A stretch of DNA of 64,000 nucleotides from Pandoraea pnomenusa. Lineage in GTDB: Bacteria > Pseudomonadota > Gammaproteobacteria > Burkholderiales > Burkholderiaceae. This document shows positions 1 to 8,955 of this stretch, piece after piece (the first letter of the stretch is position 1; each line of letters begins with the position of its first letter). The stretch lies in NCBI RefSeq assembly GCF_000767615.3, contig NZ_CP009553.3, positions 1,364,001-1,428,000 on the forward strand, given 5' to 3'. The position numbers and the translations under genes were made by a program. A model generated the notes under the pieces. That model was not told the DNA's origin. It did no database searches and saw only the letters and a list, made by a program, of their open reading frames with translations.

Positions 1-1433
1 TCGTGCTGTCGGACCCGGCGAGCGGCGTGTACAAAAAACTCGTGATCCGCGACGACAAGCTGGTGGGCGCGTGCCTGTATGGCGACACCGCCGACGGCGC
101 CTGGTACTTCAAGCTGCTGCGTGAGGGCCGCGCGCTGGGCGAGTTGCGCGAGCGCATCATGTTCGGCGAATCGAGCGTGGGCGACGTCGGTACGCAGGGA
201 CAGAACCGCGCGTCGGCCATGGCGGACACCGACGAGGTCTGCGGCTGCAATGGCGTGTGCAAGGGCACCATCGTGAAGGCCATCACCGAGAAGGGGCTCT
301 TCACGCTCGACGAAGTGAAGAAGCACACCAAGGCGGCCAGTTCGTGCGGTTCGTGCGCCGGGCTGTGCGAGCAGATCCTGATGAGCACGCTGGGGTCGAC
401 CTACGACGCGGCGCCCAAGGAGAAGGCCGTGTGCGGCTGCACGGACCTCTCGCATGCCGACGTGCGCCGCGCCGTGCGCGAGCACCGGCTCACCACGCAC
501 CGCGCCGCGTTCGACTTTCTCGAATGGCGCACGCCGAACGGCTGCGCCACGTGCCGCCCGGCACTGAACTATTACATGTTGAGCACGTGGCCGAAGGAAG
601 CCGTCGACGATCCGCAAAGCCGTTTCGTGAACGAGCGCGTGCACGCCAATATCCAGAAGGACAACACGTTCTCGGTCGTGCCGCAGATGAAGGGCGGCGT
701 GACGAACCCCGGCGAGCTGCGTCGCATTGCCGACGTGGCGGACAAGTACCGGATTCCGATGGTCAAGGTCACCGGCGGCCAGCGCATCGATCTGCTCGGC
801 GTGAAGAAGGAAGACCTCGTCAATGTCTGGCGCGATCTCGGCATGCCGTCGGGGCACGCCTACGGCAAGTCCATCCGCACGGTGAAGACCTGCGTGGGCA
901 GCGAGTTCTGCCGCTTCGGCACGCAGAACAGCACGCAGATGGGGATCGACCTGGAGACGATGCTCGCGAACATGTGGTCGCCCCACAAGGTCAAGCTGGC
1001 GGTATCGGGCTGTCCGCGCAACTGCGCCGAGGCGGGCATCAAGGATGTGGGCGTGATTGCCGTCGATTCGGGATGGGAACTCTACGTGGGCGGCAACGGC
1101 GGCATCAAGACCGAAGTCGCGCAATTCCTCGTCAAGGTGAAGACGGCCGAGGAGGTCAAGGAGTACACCGGAGCGTTCCTCCAGCTTTACCGCGAGGAGG
1201 CCTATTACCTCGACCGCACCGTGCACTACCTCGCGCGCGTGGGACTCGACTACGTGAAGCAACGCGTGGTGAACGACGCAGCCAACCGTCGTGCACTCTA
1301 CGAGCGCTTGCTGTTCGCGCTCGACGGTCTGCCCGATCCGTGGAAGGCCCGCATCGACGGTGCGCAGGCCAACGAATATCGACCGCTCGCGGCGCAGGGC
1401 GCGCGATCGGAAACCGAACCGGCGACGGTCTGA
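1..1433 (+). CDS. nirB: Nitrite reductase [NAD(P)H] large subunit, C-terminal part (5' end outside window)
   Basis: This is the C-terminal ~476 residues of the cytoplasmic siroheme nitrite reductase that reduces nitrite to ammonium. The frame is open to the left edge, so the FAD/NAD(P)H domains lie outside the window. Two BFD-like [2Fe-2S] domains come first: CGCNGVC and CGSCAGLC from about residue 80 of the visible part, then VCGC and CATC near 140-190. The ferredoxin-like half-domain and the 4Fe-4S/siroheme cysteines follow (TCVGSEFC near 296, SGCPRNC near 336). The next gene, nirD, starts 10 bp downstream behind a GAGGAG ribosome site, so the two are co-transcribed. Family and role are clear; the true start cannot be seen. 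Confidence 0.96.
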   Translation, partial: VLSDPASGVYKKLVIRDDKLVGACLYGDTADGAWYFKLLREGRALGELRERIMFGESSVGDVGTQGQNRASAMADTDEVCGCNGVCKGTIVKAITEKGLFTLDEVKKHTKAASSCGSCAGLCEQILMSTLGSTYDAAPKEKAVCGCTDLSHADVRRAVREHRLTTHRAAFDFLEWRTPNGCATCRPALNYYMLSTWPKEAVDDPQSRFVNERVHANIQKDNTFSVVPQMKGGVTNPGELRRIADVADKYRIPMVKVTGGQRIDLLGVKKEDLVNVWRDLGMPSGHAYGKSIRTVKTCVGSEFCRFGTQNSTQMGIDLETMLANMWSPHKVKLAVSGCPRNCAEAGIKDVGVIAVDSGWELYVGGNGGIKTEVAQFLVKVKTAEEVKEYTGAFLQLYREEAYYLDRTVHYLARVGLDYVKQRVVNDAANRRALYERLLFALDGLPDPWKARIDGAQANEYRPLAAQGARSETEPATV

Positions 1434-1443
1434 GGAGACTTCC

Positions 1444-1815
1444 ATGACGCAATCCCGAACGATCTGGCTGCATGTGTGCGACATGGGCGCGATTCCGCGC
1501 CTCGGTACGCGGGTGCTCTCGCACGAGAGCGGCGATATTGCCCTGTTTCGCACCGAGAGCGACAAGGTGTTCGCGCTGCGCGACCGTTGTCCGCACAAGG
1601 GCGGGGCGCTCTCGCTGGGCATCGTGCACGGCGAGAAGGTGACGTGCCCGTTGCATGCCTGGAACATCGATCTGGCCACCGGAGAAGCCTGCGCCCCGGA
1701 CGTGGGCTGCGCACAGCGCTTTGCCGTGCGCGTCGAGGCGGGCGAAGTGTATGTGTCGCTCGACGCGCAGGCCGGCGGGGCCGCCGACGCGACGGCGCTT
1801 GCCGCCGTCGTCTGA
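1444..1815 (+). CDS. nirD: Nitrite reductase small subunit, Rieske type
   Basis: 123-residue Rieske-fold partner of NirB. Unlike the E. coli NirD, which lacks the cluster ligands, all four Rieske ligands are visible here: C49-x-H51 (DRCPHKG) and C68-x-x-H71 (TCPLHAW). The protein therefore probably carries a [2Fe-2S] centre and may feed electrons to NirB. ATG 1444 is preceded by GAGGAG at 1433-1438; an upstream in-frame extension would run into nirB and has no ribosome site. It lies between nirB and nasA in one operon. Confidence 0.95.
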   Translation: MTQSRTIWLHVCDMGAIPRLGTRVLSHESGDIALFRTESDKVFALRDRCPHKGGALSLGIVHGEKVTCPLHAWNIDLATGEACAPDVGCAQRFAVRVEAGEVYVSLDAQAGGAADATALAAVV

Positions 1816-1872
1816 AGCCGCTGTCCCTGTTCGCGCTGCCCGCGCGCTCGTCGCACGAATTCCGGAGTCCTC

Positions 1873-4584
1873 ATGACAACCCTCACGCAAACCACCTGCT
1901 GCTATTGCGGCGTCGGTTGCGGCATGCTCGTCGAGAGCGATGGTGAGCGCATCGTCGGGGTGCGGGGCGACCCCTCGCATCCGGCCAATCACGGACGACT
2001 GTGCAGCAAGGGCATGACCTTGCCGCTCACCGCCAGTTCGCTCGCCGGGCGCGTGCTCACCCCGGCGTTGCGCGCGACGCGCGACGCCGCTCGCGCGCCC
2101 ACCTCGTGGGACGATGCGCTGGCGACCGTGGCGTCGCGCTTCGCCGACGTCATTCGTCGTCACGGTCCGCACGCCGTGGCGTTCTATGTCTCGGGCCAGT
2201 TGCTCACCGAGGATTACTACGTCTTCAACAAACTGGCCAAGGGGCTGGTGCGTACCAACAACATCGATACGAACTCGCGCCTGTGCATGTCGAGCGCGGT
2301 GAGTGCCTACAAGATGGCGTTCGGCGCCGACGGCCCGCCAACGTGCTACGACGATCTGGAAGCTGCGCGGACCGTGCTTTTCGCGGGCAGCAACATGGCG
2401 CATGCGCATCCGGTGCTGTTTCGCCGCCTGGAGGCGGCCAAGGCGGCCGACCCGTCGATTCGCTGGATCGTGGTGGACCCGCGCCGCACCGACACCGCGT
2501 CGATGGCCGATCTGCACCTGCCCATCGTGCCGGGCACCGACGTGGCGCTGTTTCACGGCATGCTGCATCACCTCATCTGGGAGGGACGGGTGGATCGCGC
2601 GTTCGTCGACGCGCATACCGAGGGATTCGAGGCGCTCAAGCAGGTGCTGCGCGCCTATCCGCCGCAACTGGCGGCCGACATCTGCGGCATCGAGGAAGCC
2701 ACGCTACGGCAGGCGGCGGACTGGTTCGGCGAGAGCCCGGCGGCGCTCTCGCTTTATTGCATGGGGCTGAATCAGTCGAGTCACGGCACCGAGAAGAACC
2801 TCGCGCTCATTCATCTGCACCTGGCGACGGGGCAGATCGGACGCGCGGGCGCCGGGCCGTTTTCGCTCACCGGCCAGCCCAATGCCATGGGCGGGCGCGA
2901 GGTCGGCGGTCTGGCCACGATGCTCGCCGCGCATCGCGAGATCGGCAATCCGGCGCATCGTGCCGAACTGGAACGGCTTTGGGGCGTACAGGGGTTGTCG
3001 GAGACACCGGGGCTGCCGGCCGTCGAGATGTTCGACGCGGTACGCGACGGGCGCATCAAGGCAATCTGGATCGCCTGTACGAATCCAGTGCATTCGATGC
3101 CCGACAGCGCGCGCGTGCGCGAGGCGCTCGCGGCGGCGGAGTTCGTCGTGGTGCAGGAAGCCTTTCATCAGACCGACACCGTGCCTTATGCCGACGTGCT
3201 GTTACCCGCCAGCACCTGGGGCGAGAAGGCCGGCACGGTCACGAATTCGGAGCGCCGCATCTCGCGCGTTCGCGCCGCCGTGCCGGCGCCCGGCTCGGCG
3301 CGGGCGGACTGGTGGATCGCCAGCGAAGTCGCCCGTCGCCTCGCGCCGGCACTCGGCGTGAGTGCCGAACCGTTCACGTTCGCGTCGACGCAGGAAATCT
3401 TCGACGAGCATCGCGCACTCACCGTGGGGCGCGATCTCGACATCGGGGGGCTGGACTACGCGCGGCTCGAACGGCAGGGGCCGCAGCAGTGGCCGTTTCC
3501 GGCAGGCGCCGAGCGCGGCGCCGCGCGGCGCTATGAGGACGGCGTGTTTGCCACCGCCGACGGGCGGGCGCGGTTTCACGCGTTCGACTATCGGCCGGTG
3601 GCCGAGCCGATCAATGCCCGCTACCCGCTGCGGCTCATCACCGGGCGCCTGCGCGATCAGTGGCACGGCATGAGCCGGACCGGGCGCGCCGGTGCGCTGT
3701 TCGAGCATGCGCCGGAGCCCACGCTCACGATGCATCCTGCCGACGCGTCGCGTCGCGGCCTGCGCGCGGGCGATCACGTGCGGCTGGCGAGTCGGCGCGG
3801 CGAGCGGGTGCTGGTACTGGCCGTGAGCGATGACGTGAGCTCGGGTACCGTGTTCGTACCGATGCACTGGAGCGCCCAGTTCCTCGGCGGCGGGGGCGTG
3901 AACGACACGACGCTCGGCAGCGTCGACAACTATTCGAAGCAGCCGGAACTCAAGCACGCCGCCGTGCGCGTCGATCCGCTGGCGCTGCCGTGGCGCGTGG
4001 CGGCGGTGCGCCGTGGCGACGCGCTGGAACTTCACGCGGCGGTGCAGCCGTTGCTGGCCGCGCGACGGTTTGCTACGGTGCGTCTTGAGGGCGACGACCG
4101 GATCGTCGTTGTCGCCGCCGACGAGCAGCCCGACGCCGATTGGCTCGAACAGTTGCACACGGCGCTCGCGTTGCCGCGCGACGCGTCGTTGCTGGAATAC
4201 CGCGACGTGCGTCGCGCGATGACCAAGCGCGTGGCCTGGCGCGACACGTGGATCGATGGCGTGCTGGTCGCGGGCACGGAAGCGGATGTGACGGCGTCGA
4301 CGTCGTTGCTCGCAAGGGTTGGCGACAGCGAGCCGTGGCCGCGGGCGCGTCATGCCGTTTTTGTGGCGGACAGCGGACCGGCCGCACCGAGGGATCGCAC
4401 CGTGTGCCAATGTCAGGCGGTGAGCGCGTCGCGGATCGACGCCGCGATCGTGGCGGGGGCGGACGTGGCCCAGCTCAAGGCGACACTCGGCTGCGGCACC
4501 GTATGCGGCTCGTGCGTGCCGGAGTTGCAGCGCATGTGCGCCGCGCGCGGCCGGGCAACGTCGATGTCGACGAACGCGGCATGA
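1873..4584 (+). CDS. nasA: Assimilatory nitrate reductase catalytic subunit
   Basis: 903-residue cytoplasmic molybdopterin oxidoreductase that reduces nitrate to nitrite. The N-terminal 4Fe-4S ligands are C9/C10, C12, C16 and C44 (RLCSKG), followed by the molybdopterin and dinucleotide-binding domains typical of NasA/NarB. A C-terminal BFD-like [2Fe-2S] domain (VCQCQAV near 844, GCGTVCGSC near 874-882) is the extension seen in NasA proteins that take electrons through a fused domain. It follows nirD by 57 bp in the same direction. Length and motifs are normal for the family. Confidence 0.96.
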   Translation: MTTLTQTTCCYCGVGCGMLVESDGERIVGVRGDPSHPANHGRLCSKGMTLPLTASSLAGRVLTPALRATRDAARAPTSWDDALATVASRFADVIRRHGPHAVAFYVSGQLLTEDYYVFNKLAKGLVRTNNIDTNSRLCMSSAVSAYKMAFGADGPPTCYDDLEAARTVLFAGSNMAHAHPVLFRRLEAAKAADPSIRWIVVDPRRTDTASMADLHLPIVPGTDVALFHGMLHHLIWEGRVDRAFVDAHTEGFEALKQVLRAYPPQLAADICGIEEATLRQAADWFGESPAALSLYCMGLNQSSHGTEKNLALIHLHLATGQIGRAGAGPFSLTGQPNAMGGREVGGLATMLAAHREIGNPAHRAELERLWGVQGLSETPGLPAVEMFDAVRDGRIKAIWIACTNPVHSMPDSARVREALAAAEFVVVQEAFHQTDTVPYADVLLPASTWGEKAGTVTNSERRISRVRAAVPAPGSARADWWIASEVARRLAPALGVSAEPFTFASTQEIFDEHRALTVGRDLDIGGLDYARLERQGPQQWPFPAGAERGAARRYEDGVFATADGRARFHAFDYRPVAEPINARYPLRLITGRLRDQWHGMSRTGRAGALFEHAPEPTLTMHPADASRRGLRAGDHVRLASRRGERVLVLAVSDDVSSGTVFVPMHWSAQFLGGGGVNDTTLGSVDNYSKQPELKHAAVRVDPLALPWRVAAVRRGDALELHAAVQPLLAARRFATVRLEGDDRIVVVAADEQPDADWLEQLHTALALPRDASLLEYRDVRRAMTKRVAWRDTWIDGVLVAGTEADVTASTSLLARVGDSEPWPRARHAVFVADSGPAAPRDRTVCQCQAVSASRIDAAIVAGADVAQLKATLGCGTVCGSCVPELQRMCAARGRATSMSTNAA

Positions 4585-4692
4585 GCCGGCCCGCGTGTCC
4601 GGTGGCGCGATTCACGCCCGTCGTCACGCCGGCGACCCCCGCGGTGACGTCGGGCGACAGACAGACCATGGAAGTATTGAGGGAGAACGATC

Positions 4693-5499
4693 ATGAAGCA
4701 CGGCAAGGTGACCTTGGTGAGCGCCGGACCTGGCGCGCTGGATCTGCTCACGCTGCGCGCGGCACGCGTGCTCGGGGAGGCCGATGTGCTGCTCGTCGAC
4801 GATCTGGCCAATCCGGAGATCGCCACGCTCGCGCCGCGGGCGCGGGTGATTGCGGTGGGCAAGCGCGGCGGTTGCCGCTCGACACCGCAGGCGTTCATCG
4901 AACGGCTCATGTGCCGCATGGCTCGTCGCGGCGCGCATGTGGTGCGCGTCAAGGGCGGAGACGCGTTGATGTTCGGACGTGCGGGCGAGGAAATGGCGGC
5001 ATTGCGGCATGCGGGCGTGCCGGTGGAGATCGTCAACGGCGTATCGTCGGCCTTCGCCGCCGCGGCGGGGCTGGGGATGTCGCTCACGCACCGCGATCAC
5101 TGCGCGGGCGTGACGTTCGTCACCGCGCACCGGCAGGACGGCAGCGCCCCGAACTGGGCCGCGCTGGCGGCCACCGGCACGACGCTGGCGATCTACATGG
5201 GCGTGACGCGGATCGAGGCGCTGACCGGCACGTTGATGGAACACCTCGCACCGACGACGCCCGCGGCTGCGGTGCAATGGGCGGGCACGCCGCGGGAGCG
5301 GCGGCTCGTCACGTCGCTGGGGCGGCTCGCGGCCAACGTGCGCGCCTCGGGATTCGGCAGTCCGGCCATCTTGCTCGTGGGCGGCGCGGTGAGCGAGGCG
5401 GTCGTGATGACCGATGACGCGCCGCGCGCCGACCCGGCCGACCGGGCGCATACCGTGCACAGTGCGGCGCCGGTTGCCGATCTGGCCGTGGCGGCGTAA
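4693..5499 (+). CDS. cobA: Uroporphyrinogen-III C-methyltransferase (SUMT)
   Basis: 268-residue S-adenosylmethionine-dependent methyltransferase that makes precorrin-2, the precursor of siroheme. The tetrapyrrole methylase fold is shown by SAGPGALDLLTLRA near the N terminus, the KGGDALMFGRAGEE motif near residues 92-105, and NGVSSAFAAAA. Siroheme is the NirB cofactor, which explains its place between nasA and nasT. A GAGGGAG ribosome site precedes the ATG. It is a single-domain SUMT without the CysG dehydrogenase/chelatase part. Confidence 0.93.
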   Translation: MKHGKVTLVSAGPGALDLLTLRAARVLGEADVLLVDDLANPEIATLAPRARVIAVGKRGGCRSTPQAFIERLMCRMARRGAHVVRVKGGDALMFGRAGEEMAALRHAGVPVEIVNGVSSAFAAAAGLGMSLTHRDHCAGVTFVTAHRQDGSAPNWAALAATGTTLAIYMGVTRIEALTGTLMEHLAPTTPAAAVQWAGTPRERRLVTSLGRLAANVRASGFGSPAILLVGGAVSEAVVMTDDAPRADPADRAHTVHSAAPVADLAVAA

Positions 5500-5501
5500 C
5501 C

Positions 5502-6077
5502 ATGCTGCGTGTGTTGCTCGTTACCGATACCGACAAGCCGATCGGCGAATTGCGCGCGGCGCTCGCGCGGCTCGGCTGCGAGATGCTGGCCGAAGTCGCC
5601 AAGCCGCAGGCGTTGCCGCGCGTGGTCGAGAGCGAGCGTCCGGACGTGGTCATCATCGATACCGAGTCGCCGTCTCGCGACACGCTGGAGCAACTGGCCG
5701 TGATGAATGCCGAAGCGCCGCGCCCGGTGTTGATGTTCGCGGCCGACGGCAATCAGTCGCTCATTCGCGCGGCGGTCGATGCCGGGGTGACGGCGTATTC
5801 GGTCGAAGGACTGGCCGCCGAGCGCCTGGCGCCGATTCTTGAAGTCGCGCTCGCGCGCTTCGCCCATGAGGAGAAGCTGCGCGCACGGCTGGCCAAGGCC
5901 GAGAGCGAACTGGCCGACCGCAAGCTGATCGACCGCGCCAAGCGTCTGCTCATGGACCGGCGCAGGATTTCCGAGCAGGAGGCGTACGCCATTCTGCGCA
6001 AACGGGCGATGGATCAGGGCGAGAAGCTCGTCGAGGTGGCGCGCCAACTCGTTTCGATTGCCGAATTACTGGGATAG
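5502..6077 (+). CDS. nasT: ANTAR-domain transcription antiterminator NasT
   Basis: 191-residue receiver-like plus ANTAR RNA-binding protein. The N-terminal half resembles a degenerate response-regulator receiver domain (LLVTDTDKPIGELRAALARL). The C-terminal ANTAR domain (about 128-189: LIDRAKRLLMDRRRISEQEA, then AYAILRKRAMDQ) is the part that binds leader-RNA hairpins. In NasS-NasT systems, NasT prevents termination in the nas leader when nitrate or nitrite releases it from NasS. The start lies 2 bp after the cobA stop. The target leader is not in this window and would be upstream of the truncated nirB or an earlier gene. Confidence 0.9.
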   Translation: MLRVLLVTDTDKPIGELRAALARLGCEMLAEVAKPQALPRVVESERPDVVIIDTESPSRDTLEQLAVMNAEAPRPVLMFAADGNQSLIRAAVDAGVTAYSVEGLAAERLAPILEVALARFAHEEKLRARLAKAESELADRKLIDRAKRLLMDRRRISEQEAYAILRKRAMDQGEKLVEVARQLVSIAELLG

Positions 6078-6086
6078 ACACTGCTC

Positions 6087-7265
6087 ATGTCGACGTCATC
6101 ATGGTTGGCCAGCGCCGCGAAGGTACCCGACGGTGTGCCGGAGAAGCGTCATTTGCGCGTGGGTTTCGTCGCGCTCTCCGATGCCGCGCCGCTGGTCGTG
6201 GCGAAGCGTCTCGAACTGGGACATGAACACGGACTGACGCTGGAGTTGAGTCGCGAGTCGTCGTGGGCGGCCGTGCGCGACAAGCTCATCACCGGCGAGC
6301 TGGATGCGGCGCATTCCCTCTACGGCCTTGTGTACGGCGTGCAACTGGGTATCGGGGGCCTGCGCGAGGACATGGCGGTGCTGATGGTGCTCAATCGCAA
6401 TGGGCAGGCCGTGACGGTAACGCCGTCGCTTGCCGAAGCGATGGCCGGCACCGGCGACTTGCGCGCGGCGCTTGCTTCGCTGGGGCGCAAGCCTGTTTTC
6501 GCGCAGACGTTTCCGACGGGCACGCACGCGATGTTCCTCAATTATTGGTTCGCGGCGCAAGGCATCGATCCGCTCGCCGAGGTGTCGCGCCTGGTGATTC
6601 CGCCCGCCCACATGGTCGCGGCGATGGAGGAGGGCGGCCTGGACGGCTTTTGCTGTGGCGAGCCGTGGCACGCGGTCGCGCAGGCCCGCGGCCTGGGACG
6701 CACCGTCGCCGTGTCGAGCGATATCTGGCCGAACCATCCGGAGAAGGTGCTGGCGTGTCGGCGCGATTTCGTTACGCGCTACCCCGGCACGGCGCAGGCG
6801 CTGGTGCGCACGCTGCTCAGCGCCTGCCGCTGGCTGGACATGCCCGGTCACCGTGCGGAAGCGGCGGGCTGGCTCGCCGAACCGGTCTGGGTGGGCGCAC
6901 CGCGTGACCTGATCGCCGCACGTTTGCTCGGGGACTTCGGGCGCTTGCCGGGACGTCATGCGCTGTTGCCCGTGAGCTTTTTCGACAAGGGGGCGGTCAA
7001 TTTCCCGCACCCGTCGGACGGGATGTGGTTCGTGGCGCAGTACCGGCGCTGGGGAATGGTCGGAGACGAGGCTCTGACGCACGCCGCGCAGACCGCGTCC
7101 GCCGTCAGTCAGACGGCGCTGTACGAGGCGGCGGCACTTGCCGAAGGCGTGCCGGTCGTGTCGATGCCTTCAAGCGAGCGGCTTTGCGACGGCCGGGTGT
7201 GGGATGCGGCCGCCGCGTCGGACTTGCGCGCCTATGTGGAAGGGTTCGGGATTCGGGCGCGATGA
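6087..7265 (+). CDS. nasS: Nitrate/nitrite sensor NasS (NrtA/CmpA-like)
   Basis: 392-residue protein of the periplasmic nitrate-binding NrtA/CmpA family, but with no signal peptide: the N terminus MSTSSWLASAAKVPDGVPEK is not hydrophobic, as expected for a cytoplasmic sensor. Typical features are RVGFVALSDAAPLVVAKRLE, FPTGTHAMFLNYW and FCCGEPWHAVA. In the family, NasS sequesters NasT until nitrate/nitrite binds. It is the last gene of the cluster, 9 bp after nasT. No permease or ATPase is adjacent, which favours a sensor over a transporter role. Confidence 0.88.
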   Translation: MSTSSWLASAAKVPDGVPEKRHLRVGFVALSDAAPLVVAKRLELGHEHGLTLELSRESSWAAVRDKLITGELDAAHSLYGLVYGVQLGIGGLREDMAVLMVLNRNGQAVTVTPSLAEAMAGTGDLRAALASLGRKPVFAQTFPTGTHAMFLNYWFAAQGIDPLAEVSRLVIPPAHMVAAMEEGGLDGFCCGEPWHAVAQARGLGRTVAVSSDIWPNHPEKVLACRRDFVTRYPGTAQALVRTLLSACRWLDMPGHRAEAAGWLAEPVWVGAPRDLIAARLLGDFGRLPGRHALLPVSFFDKGAVNFPHPSDGMWFVAQYRRWGMVGDEALTHAAQTASAVSQTALYEAAALAEGVPVVSMPSSERLCDGRVWDAAAASDLRAYVEGFGIRAR

Positions 7266-7282
7266 CGACCCTGAGCGCGGCA

Positions 7283-7540
7283 TTACTGCGCCACGACGTT
7301 GCAGTCGCCGGTGTGCGCCTGGCAGGCACGCAGCGCGCGTTCGTGATGACGGTGGTGCAGGTTCAGGTGGTACACGAGCGCAAGCAGCACGACCTGGCGC
7401 GACACATTCGCCAGCACCGGTTCGAGACCCGCCGCGCGGGCGAGCGAGCGCCGCAGGACAGGGTGCAGGCAAGCAAGCGCCAGGATCGCGAACGACCCGG
7501 GCACCGCGAGAAACGCCGCTAGCGCAATCTTCTTTTTCAT
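7283..7540 (-). CDS. Small putative membrane/exported protein, unknown function
   Basis: An 85-residue reading frame that starts with MKKKIALAAFLAVPGSFAIL, a convincing signal-peptide or membrane-anchor sequence, and ends in a His-rich stretch (NLHHRHHERALRACQ). It is convergent with nasS, ending 17 bp from its stop. I do not recognise the family and no strong ribosome site precedes the start, so it could be a chance frame. The Lys-rich start followed by a hydrophobic core is the main reason to keep it. Confidence 0.4.
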   Translation of the reverse strand: MKKKIALAAFLAVPGSFAILALACLHPVLRRSLARAAGLEPVLANVSRQVVLLALVYHLNLHHRHHERALRACQAHTGDCNVVAQ

Positions 7541-7606
7541 GACCGTCGGATGTGGTGAGCGCGCGTCGACGACGCGACTTCCGGAGACGGTTGGGGTTCG
7601 GAACGC

Positions 7607-7634
7607 AAACCGGCGCACGCGCGTGCGCCGGTTT
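7607..7634. terminator. Perfect 28-bp palindrome, possible bidirectional terminator
   Basis: The arm AAACCGGCGCACGC is directly followed by its exact reverse complement, giving a 14-bp stem with almost no loop. The flanks have only modest T content (GTTTCGTCGTTTT on the + side). It lies 342 bp after nasS and upstream of the small - strand frame. It is probably a transcription stop for the nas cluster or a barrier before the 7966 gene. Confidence 0.5.
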
Positions 7635-7965
7635 CGTCGTTTTGGCGGGCGTCTCCCCCCGTCTCGCTGCATGGGTCTCAGTGTAGGGACGGGGGGCGTC
7701 TCGATAAACGCGGGAAAACGAAAGCCTCTGTTGCGCAAAGTGCGGAGAATCACGCCAAGCCGGCTGCTCAAGGCCGCAGCGTCGCTCGCGAAGCCGTCCC
7801 GACACTCGCCCGGAACCGAAGTGCCCCCGCCGGGGTTGAAATCCCTAATGGATGGGCGGGCGTCGCACAGGCGATACTGCCCGCATGGGCTGCGTTTGGC
7901 GCGCCCATGTGTCGGATAATGGGCGTCTTGCCCCCCGTTTCTTTCACCCCAGCGCTGTCCCTGTC
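7635..7965. other. Intergenic region before the 7966 gene
   Basis: No coding frame here looks real. GGATAATGG near 7913-7921 could hold a -10 element for the gene starting at 7966; no clear -35 is seen. Nothing else is recognisable. Confidence 0.4.
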
Positions 7966-8370
7966 ATGGCCGCGGAGATTCAGATCCTCATTCGTACGGA
8001 GTGCCCGCCCGGTGCCTGCACCTGCGAGCGCGACGGCCTTCTGCAAGACCCGCAAGGGGATCGTCGCATTCTCATGCTCACACAGGCCGAGGAGAAGCGG
8101 CTCATCGCGCGGATCGAGGCCATCGAGACTTACGATGAGCTCAAGCGCATCGTCGAGCGCATTCACGCGCAACTGGGCGTGCGGCTGCACATCGCGCCGG
8201 GAGACAACGAAGTCAAGACTGTCAGCGGGTTCGACATCCATCTGGACGATCACCCGGGCCTGTGCCGCAAGACCCGGGCGGCGATTCCCGCCGCCGTTCG
8301 CCGGTGCCTGAAGTCGCATCCGAGCATTGCATACGCCATTCTGGACGCCCACGACCTTTTCGGCATCTGA
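7966..8370 (+). CDS. Conserved-looking hypothetical protein with a Cys-rich N-terminal motif
   Basis: 134-residue soluble protein; I do not recognise a named family. The N-terminal half has CPPGACTCERDGLLQD (three cysteines spaced C-x5-C-x-C), followed by an amphipathic helical part (LTQAEEKRLIARIEAIETYD) and a C-terminal alpha/beta part ending HPSIAYAILDAHDLFGI. The cysteines could bind metal, but that is a guess. ATG 7966 was chosen because in-frame sequence upstream is low quality. It is followed at 50 bp by the end of a convergent thioesterase gene. Confidence 0.7.
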   Translation: MAAEIQILIRTECPPGACTCERDGLLQDPQGDRRILMLTQAEEKRLIARIEAIETYDELKRIVERIHAQLGVRLHIAPGDNEVKTVSGFDIHLDDHPGLCRKTRAAIPAAVRRCLKSHPSIAYAILDAHDLFGI

Positions 8371-8420
8371 CCGCAGGCGTTTCGCGGCGTGGCGGAAAGC
8401 CCATCGCGCGCGTCACGCGT

Positions 8421-8906
8421 TCATCTTCCCCTGGCGTGCTCGCCTCGCAAGGTCATGACCGCACTGTCGATGCGCGCGACCGCCTTGCCGTCCTCTCGCC
8501 GGATGTCGCACTGGTAGTGCGACACGGTCCGCCCCCGATGCGTGGCATACGCATGCGCGAGCAACCGGGCGTTCCAGACAGGACGCAGGAACGTCGCCTT
8601 CAGATCGATGCTGGTGAACGACTCGCCTTCGGCCATCAATGTCGAGTGCGCCGTGCCGATGGCCGCGTCGGCCAGCTCGCAAAGCAGTCCGCCATGTACG
8701 GTGCCTTGCTGGTTCCCGTGGCGTTCCGCGCGCGCCTGCAACGCGATGACGGCGCTCGCTTCGCCGACCTCCACGATCTGGAATTGCAGGAGTTCGGAGA
8801 TGGGCGTCGGATAACGCATGTGCGTGCGCTCGCCGTCGCGAAGCGTGCCTGCCAACTGGCGTTGAAGGTAGGTCAGTACCGGGAGCGGTGGGGCGGAGTC
8901 GGACAT
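8421..8906 (-). CDS. PaaI/YbdB-like hotdog-fold thioesterase
   Basis: 161-residue acyl-CoA thioesterase-like protein. The hotdog motif GTVHGGLLCELADAAIGTA is the PaaI-type helix with the HGG signature, followed by SFTSIDLKATFLRPV. It probably hydrolyses an aryl- or acyl-CoA; the substrate is unknown. ATG 8906 fits the domain start, whereas the longer frame to 9203 runs across the divergent gene. It is divergent from the MocR regulator that starts 81 bp away, so that regulator may control it. Confidence 0.85.
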   Translation of the reverse strand: MSDSAPPLPVLTYLQRQLAGTLRDGERTHMRYPTPISELLQFQIVEVGEASAVIALQARAERHGNQQGTVHGGLLCELADAAIGTAHSTLMAEGESFTSIDLKATFLRPVWNARLLAHAYATHRGRTVSHYQCDIRREDGKAVARIDSAVMTLRGEHARGR

Positions 8907-8955
8907 GAGAGACCTCGGGTGGCGTTTGCTGCGCCCAGTGTCGTCGCCTAGAATC

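Noticed and set aside
257..1447. Long Arg/Gly-rich frames overlapping nirB and nasA (also 2001-3536)
   Set aside because: They are frame-shifted shadows of high-GC genes with no recognisable domains and no ribosome sites.
1156..2667. 503-residue - strand frame opposite nirB/nirD/nasA
   Set aside because: Antisense shadow of three confident genes; composition is His/Arg/Ala-rich with no family features.
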